From contig NZ_LGAP01000009.1 of the NCBI RefSeq assembly GCF_001270265.1, positions 62,001 through 126,000 on the forward strand: a stretch of 64,000 nt of DNA, given 5' to 3'. This DNA comes from Ensifer adhaerens (GTDB lineage Bacteria; Pseudomonadota; Alphaproteobacteria; Rhizobiales; Rhizobiaceae). The notes beneath the pieces are model-generated. The model was not told where the DNA came from. It searched no databases and saw only the letters and a list, made by a program, of their open reading frames with translations. A program made the position numbers and the translations under genes. Positions 45,515 through 52,421 of the stretch are shown here, piece after piece (within the stretch, counting starts at the first letter, position 1; each line of letters begins with the position of its first letter).

Positions 45515-45687
45515 CAGACGCGAGCCTCCGATGCGAACTGCCATTCCTTCTTGAAGGCAGTGCCGCCGGCGAGGGCGGCGGAACCGATCATCGCCATGCT
45601 CAAAACGAGGATGACGCAGGCGAGAAAGAAGCGGCTCGGGCAGGCCTGGAGCCGCGCCTTGTGATAGCCGGTGAAGTGCTGATTCAT
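45514..45687 (-). CDS. 57 aa single-pass membrane protein
   Basis: A short frame from ATG 45685-45687 to a TGA that shares bases with the next ATG (TGATG). It reads MNQHFTGYHKARLQACPSRF, then one hydrophobic helix (FLACVILVLSMAMIGSAALA) and a polar tail ending FASEARV. GGAG lies 8 bases upstream. Coupling and position in the operon support it. It resembles no family I know; small phage membrane proteins often act in exclusion or inhibit host functions. Confidence 0.58.
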   Translation of the reverse strand: MNQHFTGYHKARLQACPSRFFLACVILVLSMAMIGSAALAGGTAFKKEWQFASEARV

Positions 45688-45730
45688 GACCAGAGGCTCC
45701 GATTGAGGACGGGAAGGGAAAACCTTCGAT

Positions 45731-45764
45731 GTCGGCCCGAGGGCCGACGCCGAAAGCGTTCGGC
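45731..45764 (-). other. Two adjacent hairpins inside the leftward operon
   Basis: GTCGGCCC/GGGCCGAC (45731-45748) is directly followed by GCCGAA/TTCGGC (45749-45764). No T-run follows on the minus strand. Located between the first and second genes, the pair could be an attenuator, an antitermination site or an RNA-processing site. Confidence 0.5.
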
Positions 45765-45765
45765 C

Positions 45766-45978
45766 TCAGGCGGCGCGGCTGGCGATGCGCACGCGGATGT
45801 GACGCGCGGATTGCTGGAATGCCAGTTCGCGGGCGGCGTCGCCGTATTTGATCAGCTGCTGCTGGGTGAAGCCTTTCAGCTTCAAGGCGGTTTCGGTGCA
45901 GCCTTCGCCGAGCAGGCGCATGGCGTCAGCCATGGAATGGGTGATCTGGCTGGGAGTGTTTCCGAGGGGGTTCTGCAT
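45766..45978 (-). CDS. First gene of the leftward operon, 70 aa
   Basis: The product starts MQNPLGNTPSQITHSMADAM. It is helical, with RLLGEGCTETALKLKGFTQQ, QLIKYGDAARELAF and a basic end (SARHIRVRIASRAA). ACGGAGATCCC before the ATG gives a good ribosome-binding site. It lies directly behind the leftward promoter at 46014-46042, in the place where lambda has N, but I see no arginine-rich N-like motif at the N-terminus. Function unknown. Confidence 0.65.
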   Translation of the reverse strand: MQNPLGNTPSQITHSMADAMRLLGEGCTETALKLKGFTQQQLIKYGDAARELAFQQSARHIRVRIASRAA

Positions 45979-46010
45979 GGGATCTCCGTTGAATTTGAGG
46001 GCAACGGAAA

Positions 46011-46025
46011 TGGAAAATAAATCCA
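46011..46025. promoter_or_regulatory. Repressor operator OL-1
   Basis: TGGAAAATAAATCCA, the exact reverse complement of the 15-mer at 46051-46065. It overlaps the -10 of the leftward promoter, so binding should block transcription. Confidence 0.72.
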
Positions 46026-46042
46026 ACTCTTAGAAACGTCAA
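46014..46042 (-). promoter_or_regulatory. Leftward early promoter (PL-like)
   Basis: On the minus strand TTGACG (46042-46037), a 17-base spacer and TATTTT (46019-46014) precede the 70 aa gene. One 15-mer operator (46011-46025) covers the -10; the second (46051-46065) lies just upstream of the -35. Confidence 0.7.
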
Positions 46043-46050
46043 TGCGTGTC

Positions 46051-46065
46051 TGGATTTATTTTCCA
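46051..46065. promoter_or_regulatory. Repressor operator OL-2
   Basis: TGGATTTATTTTCCA, starting 40 bases from OL-1. A weaker half-match (TGGATTTATGAGAAC) is at 46102-46116. Confidence 0.72.
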
Positions 46066-46131
46066 ATTCTCCCGATTCGACTCGACTCTCCTGCGCTTCT
46101 CTGGATTTATGAGAACCAAAGGAGAACAAAC

Positions 46132-46368
46132 ATGTCTGTCGCGCTACGCTATCAGCCTCGAATTTTCGTTCTGCATCTGCGGTGCGAGAACTGCGTGAGG
46201 GAGACTTCGAGGGTGGTGGAGGTGCCGCCCGTCGACGATGCGCCTTGCGACGTCGACGAGTTGGTCGAGAGCGGGGTTCTCTCCTCGCTGACGTATTGCT
46301 GCACTCAGTGCGACTGCAGAATTGGGCAAATCATTGGAGTTAGTCAGGAGCGAAACTATGTCGCATGA
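46132..46368 (+). CDS. Small zinc-binding-like prophage protein
   Basis: The 78 aa product starts MSVALRYQPRIFVLHLRCEN, with AAAGGAGAAC ahead of the ATG. Cysteine pairs CENC near residue 18 and CCTQCDC near residue 60 suggest a zinc-ribbon. It reads away from the leftward operon and towards the repressor gene, and overlaps the next gene by 11 bases. Function unknown; lysogeny-related expression is possible from its position within the immunity region. Confidence 0.68.
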   Translation: MSVALRYQPRIFVLHLRCENCVRETSRVVEVPPVDDAPCDVDELVESGVLSSLTYCCTQCDCRIGQIIGVSQERNYVA

Positions 46369-46654
46369 GGTAACGGAGTTTGTAATAGTGCCGCCCGTTG
46401 ATCAGCGGGCGCAGATCCATGGTGCGAAGGAGCGGTTTGTTGATTACCTCGTCCGTCGCTTCCCTGGCTATGCGTTCAAAGTCTCGGCGGTCGCCCCCGT
46501 AGGAGAGATGGATTGCTACATGATCTATCCGATCATGAACTTTCTCGGACCGGACGGAAAATCCTACATGTGCGCCAAACCGCCGGCATGGTTGCTCGGC
46601 GAAATCAGTCGCGCATGCGATGACTTTGATGTCGAGCGAAGCTTCGCCGCTTAG
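46358..46654 (+). CDS. Hypothetical protein in the immunity region
   Basis: The 98 aa product starts MSHEVTEFVIVPPVDQRAQI, with AGGAG 9 bases before the ATG. KERFVDYLVRRFPGYAFKVS and the C-terminal LGEISRACDDFDVERSFAA form a small alpha/beta domain. No family recognised. It ends overlapping the repressor gene by four bases on the opposite strand, so the two converge. Confidence 0.65.
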   Translation: MSHEVTEFVIVPPVDQRAQIHGAKERFVDYLVRRFPGYAFKVSAVAPVGEMDCYMIYPIMNFLGPDGKSYMCAKPPAWLLGEISRACDDFDVERSFAA

Positions 46655-47364
46655 TAGGTAAATTCGTTCTGGACGCGCCGAACAAGGCCGATGACCTCGA
46701 CTCGCGTGCCGTCATCGGCGTCCGCGTCTCGTTCGACTACGATCGGCTTGTGCTTCGGATTCGTCGATCGGGGGTGAAACTCGGTGCGACCTTCGTAAAT
46801 CTCAACCTGCTTCACCGACCATTCGCGAGTATGTCCGCCGTCACGCGTGCGCTCGACTATGACGACCATTGCATCACGAAGAACTGCTTCGTTTGCCACG
46901 TCTTCATATGCAACGGCGATAACCCGGTCGCCATCCATGATGGGTCTTGGCCGAAGGTTGTTCATTGAGTCCCCGGAGACATCGAAGACGATTTGGCGGG
47001 CTTGAGGAAAGCGCTCATCCGGTGGCACTGAGATCAAAACCGGCTCCGACTGATCGAACTCATCAACTTCACGAAACGCTCCAGCCTCCACCCGGCCCAC
47101 CACCTGGGCGGCGACCATCCTGCCGGGCATCAATGTCAGTTCGCTCTGGGCCACCTCGATGCCATCTCGAAGCCAAAGGAGGGGGCGCTTGATCGTACGT
47201 GCGAGCGTGTCCAGCACATCTCCTCGCGGCTGCTCAATGTCGCCTCGCAGGTACTTGTTGATGTTGTCGTAGGGAATGCCTGATCGACGGGCAAGCTCGG
47301 CCTTGTTCCAGCCAAGTTCCTTACGTCTCTCGTCCAATCTTTTCCACCAAGCCATGGTCGCCAT
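46651..47364 (-). CDS. CI/LexA-like prophage repressor (HTH + S24 peptidase)
   Basis: The product is 237 aa from ATG 47364. An XRE-type helix-turn-helix covers residues 12-60 (KAELARRSGIPYDNINKYLR). An Ala-Gly cleavage site lies at residues 94-95 (VEAGAF). The S24 peptidase domain has Ser133 in VSGDSMNN and Lys185 in EWSVKQV. This is the layout of RecA-stimulated self-cleaving repressors, so SOS induction is expected. It probably binds the 15-mer operators at 46011, 46051, 47373 and 47413. Alternative starts at 47400 and 47355 exist. Confidence 0.9.
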   Translation of the reverse strand: MATMAWWKRLDERRKELGWNKAELARRSGIPYDNINKYLRGDIEQPRGDVLDTLARTIKRPLLWLRDGIEVAQSELTLMPGRMVAAQVVGRVEAGAFREVDEFDQSEPVLISVPPDERFPQARQIVFDVSGDSMNNLRPRPIMDGDRVIAVAYEDVANEAVLRDAMVVIVERTRDGGHTREWSVKQVEIYEGRTEFHPRSTNPKHKPIVVERDADADDGTRVEVIGLVRRVQNEFTY

Positions 47365-47372
47365 CATAGTTT

Positions 47373-47387
47373 CGGAATTATTTTCCG
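47373..47387. promoter_or_regulatory. Repressor operator OR-1
   Basis: CGGAATTATTTTCCG, related to TGGATTTATTTTCCA at 46051. It lies 9-23 bases upstream of the repressor start and overlaps a probable repressor promoter -10 (AATAAT on the minus strand), suggesting autoregulation. Confidence 0.65.
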
Positions 47388-47390
47388 GGT

Positions 47391-47405
47391 TGGATTTCAC
47401 TTGCC
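47391..47405. promoter_or_regulatory. Weak repressor operator between OR-1 and OR-2
   Basis: TGGATTTCACTTGCC matches 11 of 15 positions of the 46051 operator, with one good half-site. It lies between the two stronger sites, like a middle operator. Confidence 0.4.
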
Positions 47406-47424
47406 TTGTAAGTGGATTTAAAAT
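47396..47424 (+). promoter_or_regulatory. Rightward early promoter (PR-like)
   Basis: TTCACT (47396-47401), a 17-base spacer and TAAAAT (47419-47424) lead into the Cro-like gene at 47442. The -10 lies inside operator 47413-47427. Confidence 0.5.
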
Positions 47425-47427
47425 CCA
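47413..47427. promoter_or_regulatory. Repressor operator OR-2
   Basis: TGGATTTAAAATCCA is a near-perfect palindrome starting 40 bases from OR-1, the same spacing as OL-1 to OL-2. It covers the rightward -10. Confidence 0.72.
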
Positions 47428-47441
47428 TTATTGGTGCGTGC

Positions 47442-47696
47442 ATGAGCACAATTACGATCAGGCAAATCATCAAGGATGCGGGCGGTGCGGAAGCGATCGC
47501 GAACGCAGTAGCTGATGCGGGCGGCGACCTGTCGAAGGATGCCGTTTACAAGTGGACGAAAACTGGGATCCCGGATCGCCATTGGCCGATCATCATCGCT
47601 CTGACCGAACACGGCCCGGTGGCCCTCTATGCCGCAAACTGTGCGGCGCGAGGTGTGCCCGTCGAAGCCTCGCAACATAGCGAGGCGGCTGAATGA
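47442..47696 (+). CDS. Cro/YdaS-like DNA-binding protein
   Basis: The 84 aa product starts MSTITIRQIIKDAGGAEAIA. IANAVADAGGDLSKDAVYKW and TKTGIPDRHWPIIIALTEHG form a YdaS/Cro-type helix-turn-helix, where the WTKTGIP turn is typical. It diverges from the repressor across the operator pair. It probably represses the repressor gene and the early promoters during lytic growth. Its stop overlaps the next ATG (ATGA). Confidence 0.85.
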   Translation: MSTITIRQIIKDAGGAEAIANAVADAGGDLSKDAVYKWTKTGIPDRHWPIIIALTEHGPVALYAANCAARGVPVEASQHSEAAE

Positions 47697-47833
47697 CGAT
47701 GTTCTCCAAGCAAGGCACGAGAAGAACCGGCATCCTCCTCCCTGCCGGGTGCCTTGCCGCCTGGCAGGGGCGCGTCCTCCGGCGCGTCCCTGTCTCTGTT
47801 TTCCCTTTTGCCTATCCATGTGGTCCCCCTTGA
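47693..47833 (+). CDS. Possible 46 aa peptide after the Cro-like gene
   Basis: A frame from ATG 47693, overlapping the previous stop, to TGA 47831-47833. It reads MTMFSKQGTRRTGILLPAGC, then a Val/Pro-rich end. Only its ATGA overlap supports it; there is no domain, and the sequence could equally be untranslated leader before the CII-like gene. Confidence 0.25.
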   Translation: MTMFSKQGTRRTGILLPAGCLAAWQGRVLRRVPVSVFPFAYPCGPP

Positions 47834-47942
47834 TCTGATGGTGACCCTACGCGCGGGCCTCTCGCGCTTCACTGAATCCTTATCCGGTTTTCTTTCCTTG
47901 CTTTTTTCGCGGGGTGTTTTCGTGCGTTTTGATGAGCCTTTG

Positions 47943-48380
47943 ATGAACCTGAAAGGTGCGACCGAAGCCAGCTTCAAGCTCGGCGGCGGTCTGACCTCGT
48001 TTGCGCTTTTGGCGCGCGTCGGGGTGTCGACACTGTCGAAGTACGCCTCGGTCAGCCAAGAGTTTCGCGAGAACGTCATTCCCGTCGACATCGCCGTCGA
48101 GGCCGACCGTCGCGCCGGATCTCCTGTCATCATCGGCGAGGCGGCGCACCAACTCGGCTTCGAGCTAGTGCCGATCGCGGGGCAGACGGCGGCAAAACCA
48201 GTGACCGAAGCCGACGCGCACCGGGTGCTGAAAGAGACCATGGATGTCTCGCAGGCGATCATCGCGGCACGGTCCGACGGCAAGATTGACAGCCTGGAGC
48301 GCAAGCAGATCTCGCAAGAGGTGCGCGAGGCGATCCGCGCACTCGAAGCGGTGTTGGCTGGGATCGGGGAAGAGCCATGA
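47943..48380 (+). CDS. CII-like phage regulatory protein
   Basis: The 145 aa product starts MNLKGATEASFKLGGGLTSF. SRVGVSTLSKYAS-type sequence (VGVSTLSKYASVSQEF), VIPVDIAVEADRRAGSPVII and EAAHQLGFELVPI match the Phage_CII family found in rhizobial prophages. It probably acts early to decide lysogeny. Starts at 47838 or 47754 would add residues without similarity and lack a clear ribosome-binding site, so 47943 is preferred with moderate certainty. Confidence 0.75.
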   Translation: MNLKGATEASFKLGGGLTSFALLARVGVSTLSKYASVSQEFRENVIPVDIAVEADRRAGSPVIIGEAAHQLGFELVPIAGQTAAKPVTEADAHRVLKETMDVSQAIIAARSDGKIDSLERKQISQEVREAIRALEAVLAGIGEEP

Positions 48381-48607
48381 CGGTTTCGACCCTCGATGTC
48401 CGCCTCTGCGCCGAAGCGCGCGCCTTCCTTCGCACCGTTCGCCATGCGGGCGGTTCTTTGCATATCGGTGGCGAGCTGCGCGAGGTGGCGAAAACCTGCG
48501 CGGCGGCTGGCGTGCTTGTCTTCACCGGCTCGGCCAAACGCGAAACTGGCGTTGCGCTGACGGGCAGGGGCCACGCCTACCTCGATCGCCTGATGAGGGC
48601 GCACTGA
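48377..48607 (+). CDS. Hypothetical prophage protein
   Basis: The 76 aa product starts MTVSTLDVRLCAEARAFLRT. VRHAGGSLHIGGELREVAKT and the end VALTGRGHAYLDRLMRAH look like a small winged helix. It overlaps the CII-like stop by four bases and the next gene by one base. Function unknown. Confidence 0.65.
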   Translation: MTVSTLDVRLCAEARAFLRTVRHAGGSLHIGGELREVAKTCAAAGVLVFTGSAKRETGVALTGRGHAYLDRLMRAH

Positions 48608-48759
48608 TGCCCTCGCTTCCTCGACAGATCCTCATCGAGCGCGTGCTGCAGCTTTGGCACGACCGCCAGCACGACACCCACGCCATCGTCGTACTGCTCA
48701 ACATCGACGAGCGCGAGGTCTGCGAAATCATCGAACAATCGGAAAGGCGGGCGCTGTGA
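48607..48759 (+). CDS. Hypothetical 50 aa prophage protein
   Basis: The product starts MPSLPRQILIERVLQLWHDR and ends EREVCEIIEQSERRAL. HAIVVLLNIDEREVCEIIEQ is probably a helix-turn-helix, resembling sigma-region-4-like fragments. The start overlaps the previous TGA (TGATG), and the stop overlaps the GTG of the methyltransferase. The small size leaves function open. Confidence 0.62.
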   Translation: MPSLPRQILIERVLQLWHDRQHDTHAIVVLLNIDEREVCEIIEQSERRAL

Positions 48760-50453
48760 GCGATGGACTGCCGAAGGGAATTGGCGATCGCGCCAGGCGG
48801 ATCATGGACGCGGCTCTTGCCTCGGGCGAGTTCCGGTCCGCAGATCCACAAGACCAACGGGCATGCGGAAACCTCAACGGCCGGCAGCTGTTGAAGCGGC
48901 ATGCCAAGGATGCCTGGCTCTGGTATCCGACGGCGAAGGCCCACGAGCTGGCGGGCGTAACGCAGCCGGCCGCAGGCGAGAGGGGCGATGGCGGACCCGA
49001 TGGTGATCGCCTCCCTGTGCCGATTGCCGACTCCTCCGACCTAGTCATCGCTATCGAGAGTGCCCGCGCGATGTTGGATGCCGGCGACGTGCAAGCGGCG
49101 CTGTTGCTTTCGGGTGGGCTCTATGAACGTGCGAAGGCCGGAGCGGCTTATGCGCAAAAGGTGAAGGCGTCGCGCGAGCTGATCGACAAGGCCCGGCGCA
49201 TGCAGGCCGAAGCGCTCAAAATCGAGAGCATGTGCTACGTCGCCATGGCCGATGCGATCGACGAGGCGCAGGCCAAGGGCCATGTCGCAAAACAGGGACA
49301 GGCAAAGGTCCGCGATGCGGACGTTTTCACATTCGACGATGTCGGCATCGACAAACGCCGCCTGCACGAGGCGCGCAAGTTGCGCGACGCCGTGCGCAAA
49401 GAGCCTGGCTTTGTCGAACGCGTGGTGGAAGCACGGATTGAGGCGGGGCTGGAGCCGAGCCGGCGCAGCATTGCCGGGGCCATCGGCACGCGCAGCGCCA
49501 GCAATGACGAGAAGGGTGACCAGCTCTACGAGACGCCGCAAGAGGCGACCAAGACACTGCTGGCGCTGGAGAGCTTTTCCGCCACCGTGATGGAACCCGC
49601 CGTCGGGCGCGGCGCGATCCTGCGCGTGCTGGAAGCGGCGGGATATGACGTGGCGATTTCGGATCTGCGCGACCGTGGCGTCGCGACGCAGCATGGCGAG
49701 CTGCAGCAGGTGGGTGACTTCCTCAAGTCCGTGCCCGGCGATGCTGAAGGCATGGATATCGTCACAAACCCGCCGTACGGCGACGTTGCCAATGCCTTCC
49801 TGGCTCATGCGCTGCGCGTTCGCCGCCCGGGCAAGATGGCGGCGTTGCTGAACCTCAATTCCATGTGCGGTTTCGACGATCCCGATCGCCGCTACCTGAT
49901 GGACGAAACCCCGCCATCCCGCGTCTACGTCTTCACCCGCCGCCTGCCGATGATGCACCGCGACGGATGGGACGGGCCGAAGGCGACAAGCCAGATGAAC
50001 ACCGCCTGGTTCGTCTGGGAGCGCAACCACGACGGCAGCTATGGCCGTGGTGACGGGTTCAAGACGATTCGCGTCGATTGGCTCCCGTACCAGGCAGCGC
50101 CGGCGCTGACGCCGGGCGCAGACTGGCATATCGCGCCGCTGAAGTTTGTCCCCGACGACGACTGCGACGAGGATTTCACCCGCGAGACACCGCGCAAGAC
50201 GCTCGACGAGCGCTGCGATGAGGAGCGGGCGCGCGCGCTCGTTTGGATGTTGGAACACGACGAGTTCGACGCGATGACGCTGCGGCGTGGGATCGGTGTT
50301 CGGCCGTCCGTGTCCGATGCGCTAATCGCCGGGCTTTCGGCGGACGGGCTGATCGAGCCGCGCGACGGGGCGAATTGGTCGCTGTCGGATGCCGGGAAGC
50401 TGGCGCTGGAGGCGACCGCTGGAGCGCTGCTGCTGCTGGAGGTGGCGCAGTGA
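48756..50453 (+). CDS. DNA N6-adenine methyltransferase-like protein with extra N- and C-terminal domains
   Basis: The product is 565 aa from a GTG overlapping the previous stop. Residues 1-250 are helical and ParB/KorB-like in appearance (RRLHEARKLRDAVRKEPGFV). A SAM-binding motif (VMEPAVGRGAIL, near 280) and NPPYGDV (near 337) define a gamma-type adenine methyltransferase. The last 80 residues resemble a winged helix (LRRGIGVRPSVSDALIAGLS). It probably methylates phage or host DNA, perhaps against restriction. The architecture is unusual. Confidence 0.8.
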   Translation: MSDGLPKGIGDRARRIMDAALASGEFRSADPQDQRACGNLNGRQLLKRHAKDAWLWYPTAKAHELAGVTQPAAGERGDGGPDGDRLPVPIADSSDLVIAIESARAMLDAGDVQAALLLSGGLYERAKAGAAYAQKVKASRELIDKARRMQAEALKIESMCYVAMADAIDEAQAKGHVAKQGQAKVRDADVFTFDDVGIDKRRLHEARKLRDAVRKEPGFVERVVEARIEAGLEPSRRSIAGAIGTRSASNDEKGDQLYETPQEATKTLLALESFSATVMEPAVGRGAILRVLEAAGYDVAISDLRDRGVATQHGELQQVGDFLKSVPGDAEGMDIVTNPPYGDVANAFLAHALRVRRPGKMAALLNLNSMCGFDDPDRRYLMDETPPSRVYVFTRRLPMMHRDGWDGPKATSQMNTAWFVWERNHDGSYGRGDGFKTIRVDWLPYQAAPALTPGADWHIAPLKFVPDDDCDEDFTRETPRKTLDERCDEERARALVWMLEHDEFDAMTLRRGIGVRPSVSDALIAGLSADGLIEPRDGANWSLSDAGKLALEATAGALLLLEVAQ

Positions 50454-50743
50454 CGACACTTCTCCCGATTGTCGAAGAACTGCTTGACGCGCCCGACGAC
50501 GCCACGCGGGCGCGTTGGCTTCTGAATGTGCCTCTGGACGTGCTGTTGCGCGACCAGATGCCTATCCGGGTCGCGCTGCAGCGATCCGGGTTTCAGCCGG
50601 GCCTCACGTGCCTGGCAACCGAGATCGCCGCGCTCTGCGGCATCCGCTGCGATGACGGCGGCCATCCCATCACCATGCGGGTCTCGCGCGAATACGCGCG
50701 CCTGCAGCTCGTCGAAATCGCGCGCAAGGGAGCGTTGAAATGA
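50450..50743 (+). CDS. Hypothetical prophage protein
   Basis: The product is 97 aa from a GTG overlapping the methyltransferase stop (GTGA). It reads TTLLPIVEELLDAPDDATRA, then RDQMPIRVALQRSGFQPGLT and ITMRVSREYARLQLVEIARK. It is probably all helical. No family recognised. It is the last rightward gene before the reverse-oriented membrane protein gene. Confidence 0.6.
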   Translation: MTTLLPIVEELLDAPDDATRARWLLNVPLDVLLRDQMPIRVALQRSGFQPGLTCLATEIAALCGIRCDDGGHPITMRVSREYARLQLVEIARKGALK

Positions 50744-50748
50744 GGCTG

Positions 50749-51462
50749 TTATCGGTTGGAACGTCCCGCGACCGCTGTGCTCCATCGAGTGATCATTTCG
50801 TTAGCCAACAGTTCGAGTTGATTGCAGTAAATGGACTGATGCTCAATCCCGGTGTCGCCGATGGTAACAAGCATATCGTCGATCCATTGTCGCCAATCGG
50901 GCGTTTGCTTCAACGCCATATCTCGGACTGTTTTCATGTAGTTCAAGTTTGCCTTCATCCCGCTTCGTACCTGTTGGATGTCAAGATGGCCGGGCCAGGT
51001 GATGGCCTCAAAGTCGTCAAAGGCACGGCGAGAAAAATCATTTATGCCCGTCTCCATCACCCCGAGACACCTGTTGAGTGCGCGGGTGTCAGCCGGGTCT
51101 GCTTTCAGTTTACCCAGTTCGCGGCGGCGAGCGTCGATGGTTATGCGTACCGCGGCAACTGCGTTGATGATTTGACGCGCAATGTTCGCCTGCGCTTCCA
51201 AACGTTGCATCTCGGCCGATTGGTATTGCATTTGCGCGTCCTTCACCTGCCGCGCCAAAAGCGCGATCGAAATGAAGGCAGCCACACCGGCGAACCAGCC
51301 GCTCGTTGCAGAAACCCACTCGCGAAAACAGTGCTCTTCGGGGTTGCCGGTGCAGAAACCAAAGTCTGCTTTGGGATCGCCGAAGATAATCACGGAAAAT
51401 ACGACAACAATCGTTGCCGGGCCAAACCAGCGCATAAATCGGTCACCCGGTCGAGGATACAT
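50749..51462 (-). CDS. Membrane protein of unknown function, reverse-oriented in the early region
   Basis: The 237 aa product starts MYPRPGDRFMRWFGPATIVV. It has two membrane helices (FGPATIVVVFSVIIF and TSGWFAGVAAFISIALLARQ), then a long helical region probably forming a coiled coil (about residues 70-130), and no catalytic motif. It opposes the surrounding rightward operon and ends 5 bases from its neighbour, the arrangement of a lysogeny-expressed 'moron'. Superinfection exclusion or defence is possible but not shown. Confidence 0.68.
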   Translation of the reverse strand: MYPRPGDRFMRWFGPATIVVVFSVIIFGDPKADFGFCTGNPEEHCFREWVSATSGWFAGVAAFISIALLARQVKDAQMQYQSAEMQRLEAQANIARQIINAVAAVRITIDARRRELGKLKADPADTRALNRCLGVMETGINDFSRRAFDDFEAITWPGHLDIQQVRSGMKANLNYMKTVRDMALKQTPDWRQWIDDMLVTIGDTGIEHQSIYCNQLELLANEMITRWSTAVAGRSNR

Positions 51463-51527
51463 GATGTCTCCGTTTTAGATCTTAGAAACCTATATGCCAG
51501 ATTGCCGCGTTTGCAACGGTGGCTTGC

Positions 51528-52421
51528 ATGACGACGCCGTCTCGTCCCGTTCTTCGATGGCATGGTGGCAAGTGGCGTTTGGCGCCTTGGATCATCGAGC
51601 ACCTGCCTGCGCACCGCGTCTATGTCGAGCCATTTGGCGGTGCAGCGAGTGTGCTGATCCGCAAGCGGCGTGCCTATGCCGAGATTTACAACGATCTCGA
51701 CGACGAGGTCGTTTGCCTATTTCGCGTTCTGCGTGATCCGGTTCAGGCTCACCGGCTGCGCGAGCTGCTGCAGCTGACGCCATTCGCCAGGTCAGAGTTC
51801 AAGGCGGCCTATGAGATGACCGACGATGCCCTAGAGCGTTGCCGTCGGCTCGTTATCCGCTCGTTCATGGGCTTTGGGTCTAACGCCCACGCAAGCGCGG
51901 CCAAGGGGCACCGATCGACAGGTTTCCGCGCCACGTCCAACAGAAGCGGTACGACCCCGGCGACGGATTGGGCGAACTATCCCGCTGCGCTCGATGCGTT
52001 GGTGGAGCGGCTGCAAGGTGTGGTGATCGAGAACCGCCCGGCAGTCGAAGTCATGGCGCAGCACGATCGCGAAGGTACGTTGCACTACGTCGACCCGCCC
52101 TACATGCACGAAACTCGAGCTCAGGGTAACAAGTACGATCTCGGCTGGCGCATGTACCGGCATGAACTGACGAACGATGACCACGCCGAGCTGCTCGACT
52201 TCCTGCGCAACGCGGCAGGAATGGTGGTCCTCTCGGGCTACGACGCGCCCCTTTACAACGACATGCTCGCGGACTGGAGCCGCGTGGAAAAGCAGACGTT
52301 CGCCGATGGCGCGCGCGAGCGAACGGAAGTGCTTTGGCTTAACCCCGCAGCGGCCGAGCAGCTCGAAGAACAGCAGCGGCCACATCAGCAGCATTTTCTG
52401 AATTTGGAGGCGGCTGAATGA
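51528..52421 (+). CDS. DNA adenine methylase (D12 class)
   Basis: The 297 aa product starts MTTPSRPVLRWHGGKWRLAP. The SAM motif is YVEPFGGAASVLIRK near residues 35-50 and the catalytic DPPY is in LHYVDPPYMHETR near 188. RSFMGFGSNAHASAAKGHRS is typical of phage Dam-like enzymes. It transfers a methyl group to adenine N6; the recognition site is unknown. ATG 51528 is preferred over GTG 51519. It overlaps the next gene by four bases. Confidence 0.92.
   Translation: MTTPSRPVLRWHGGKWRLAPWIIEHLPAHRVYVEPFGGAASVLIRKRRAYAEIYNDLDDEVVCLFRVLRDPVQAHRLRELLQLTPFARSEFKAAYEMTDDALERCRRLVIRSFMGFGSNAHASAAKGHRSTGFRATSNRSGTTPATDWANYPAALDALVERLQGVVIENRPAVEVMAQHDREGTLHYVDPPYMHETRAQGNKYDLGWRMYRHELTNDDHAELLDFLRNAAGMVVLSGYDAPLYNDMLADWSRVEKQTFADGARERTEVLWLNPAAAEQLEEQQRPHQQHFLNLEAAE

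Noticed and set aside
47754-47942. Longer N-terminus for the CII-like protein
   Set aside because: The added residues are Ser/Leu/Phe-rich with no similarity to CII proteins, and no ribosome-binding site is seen at the earlier starts.
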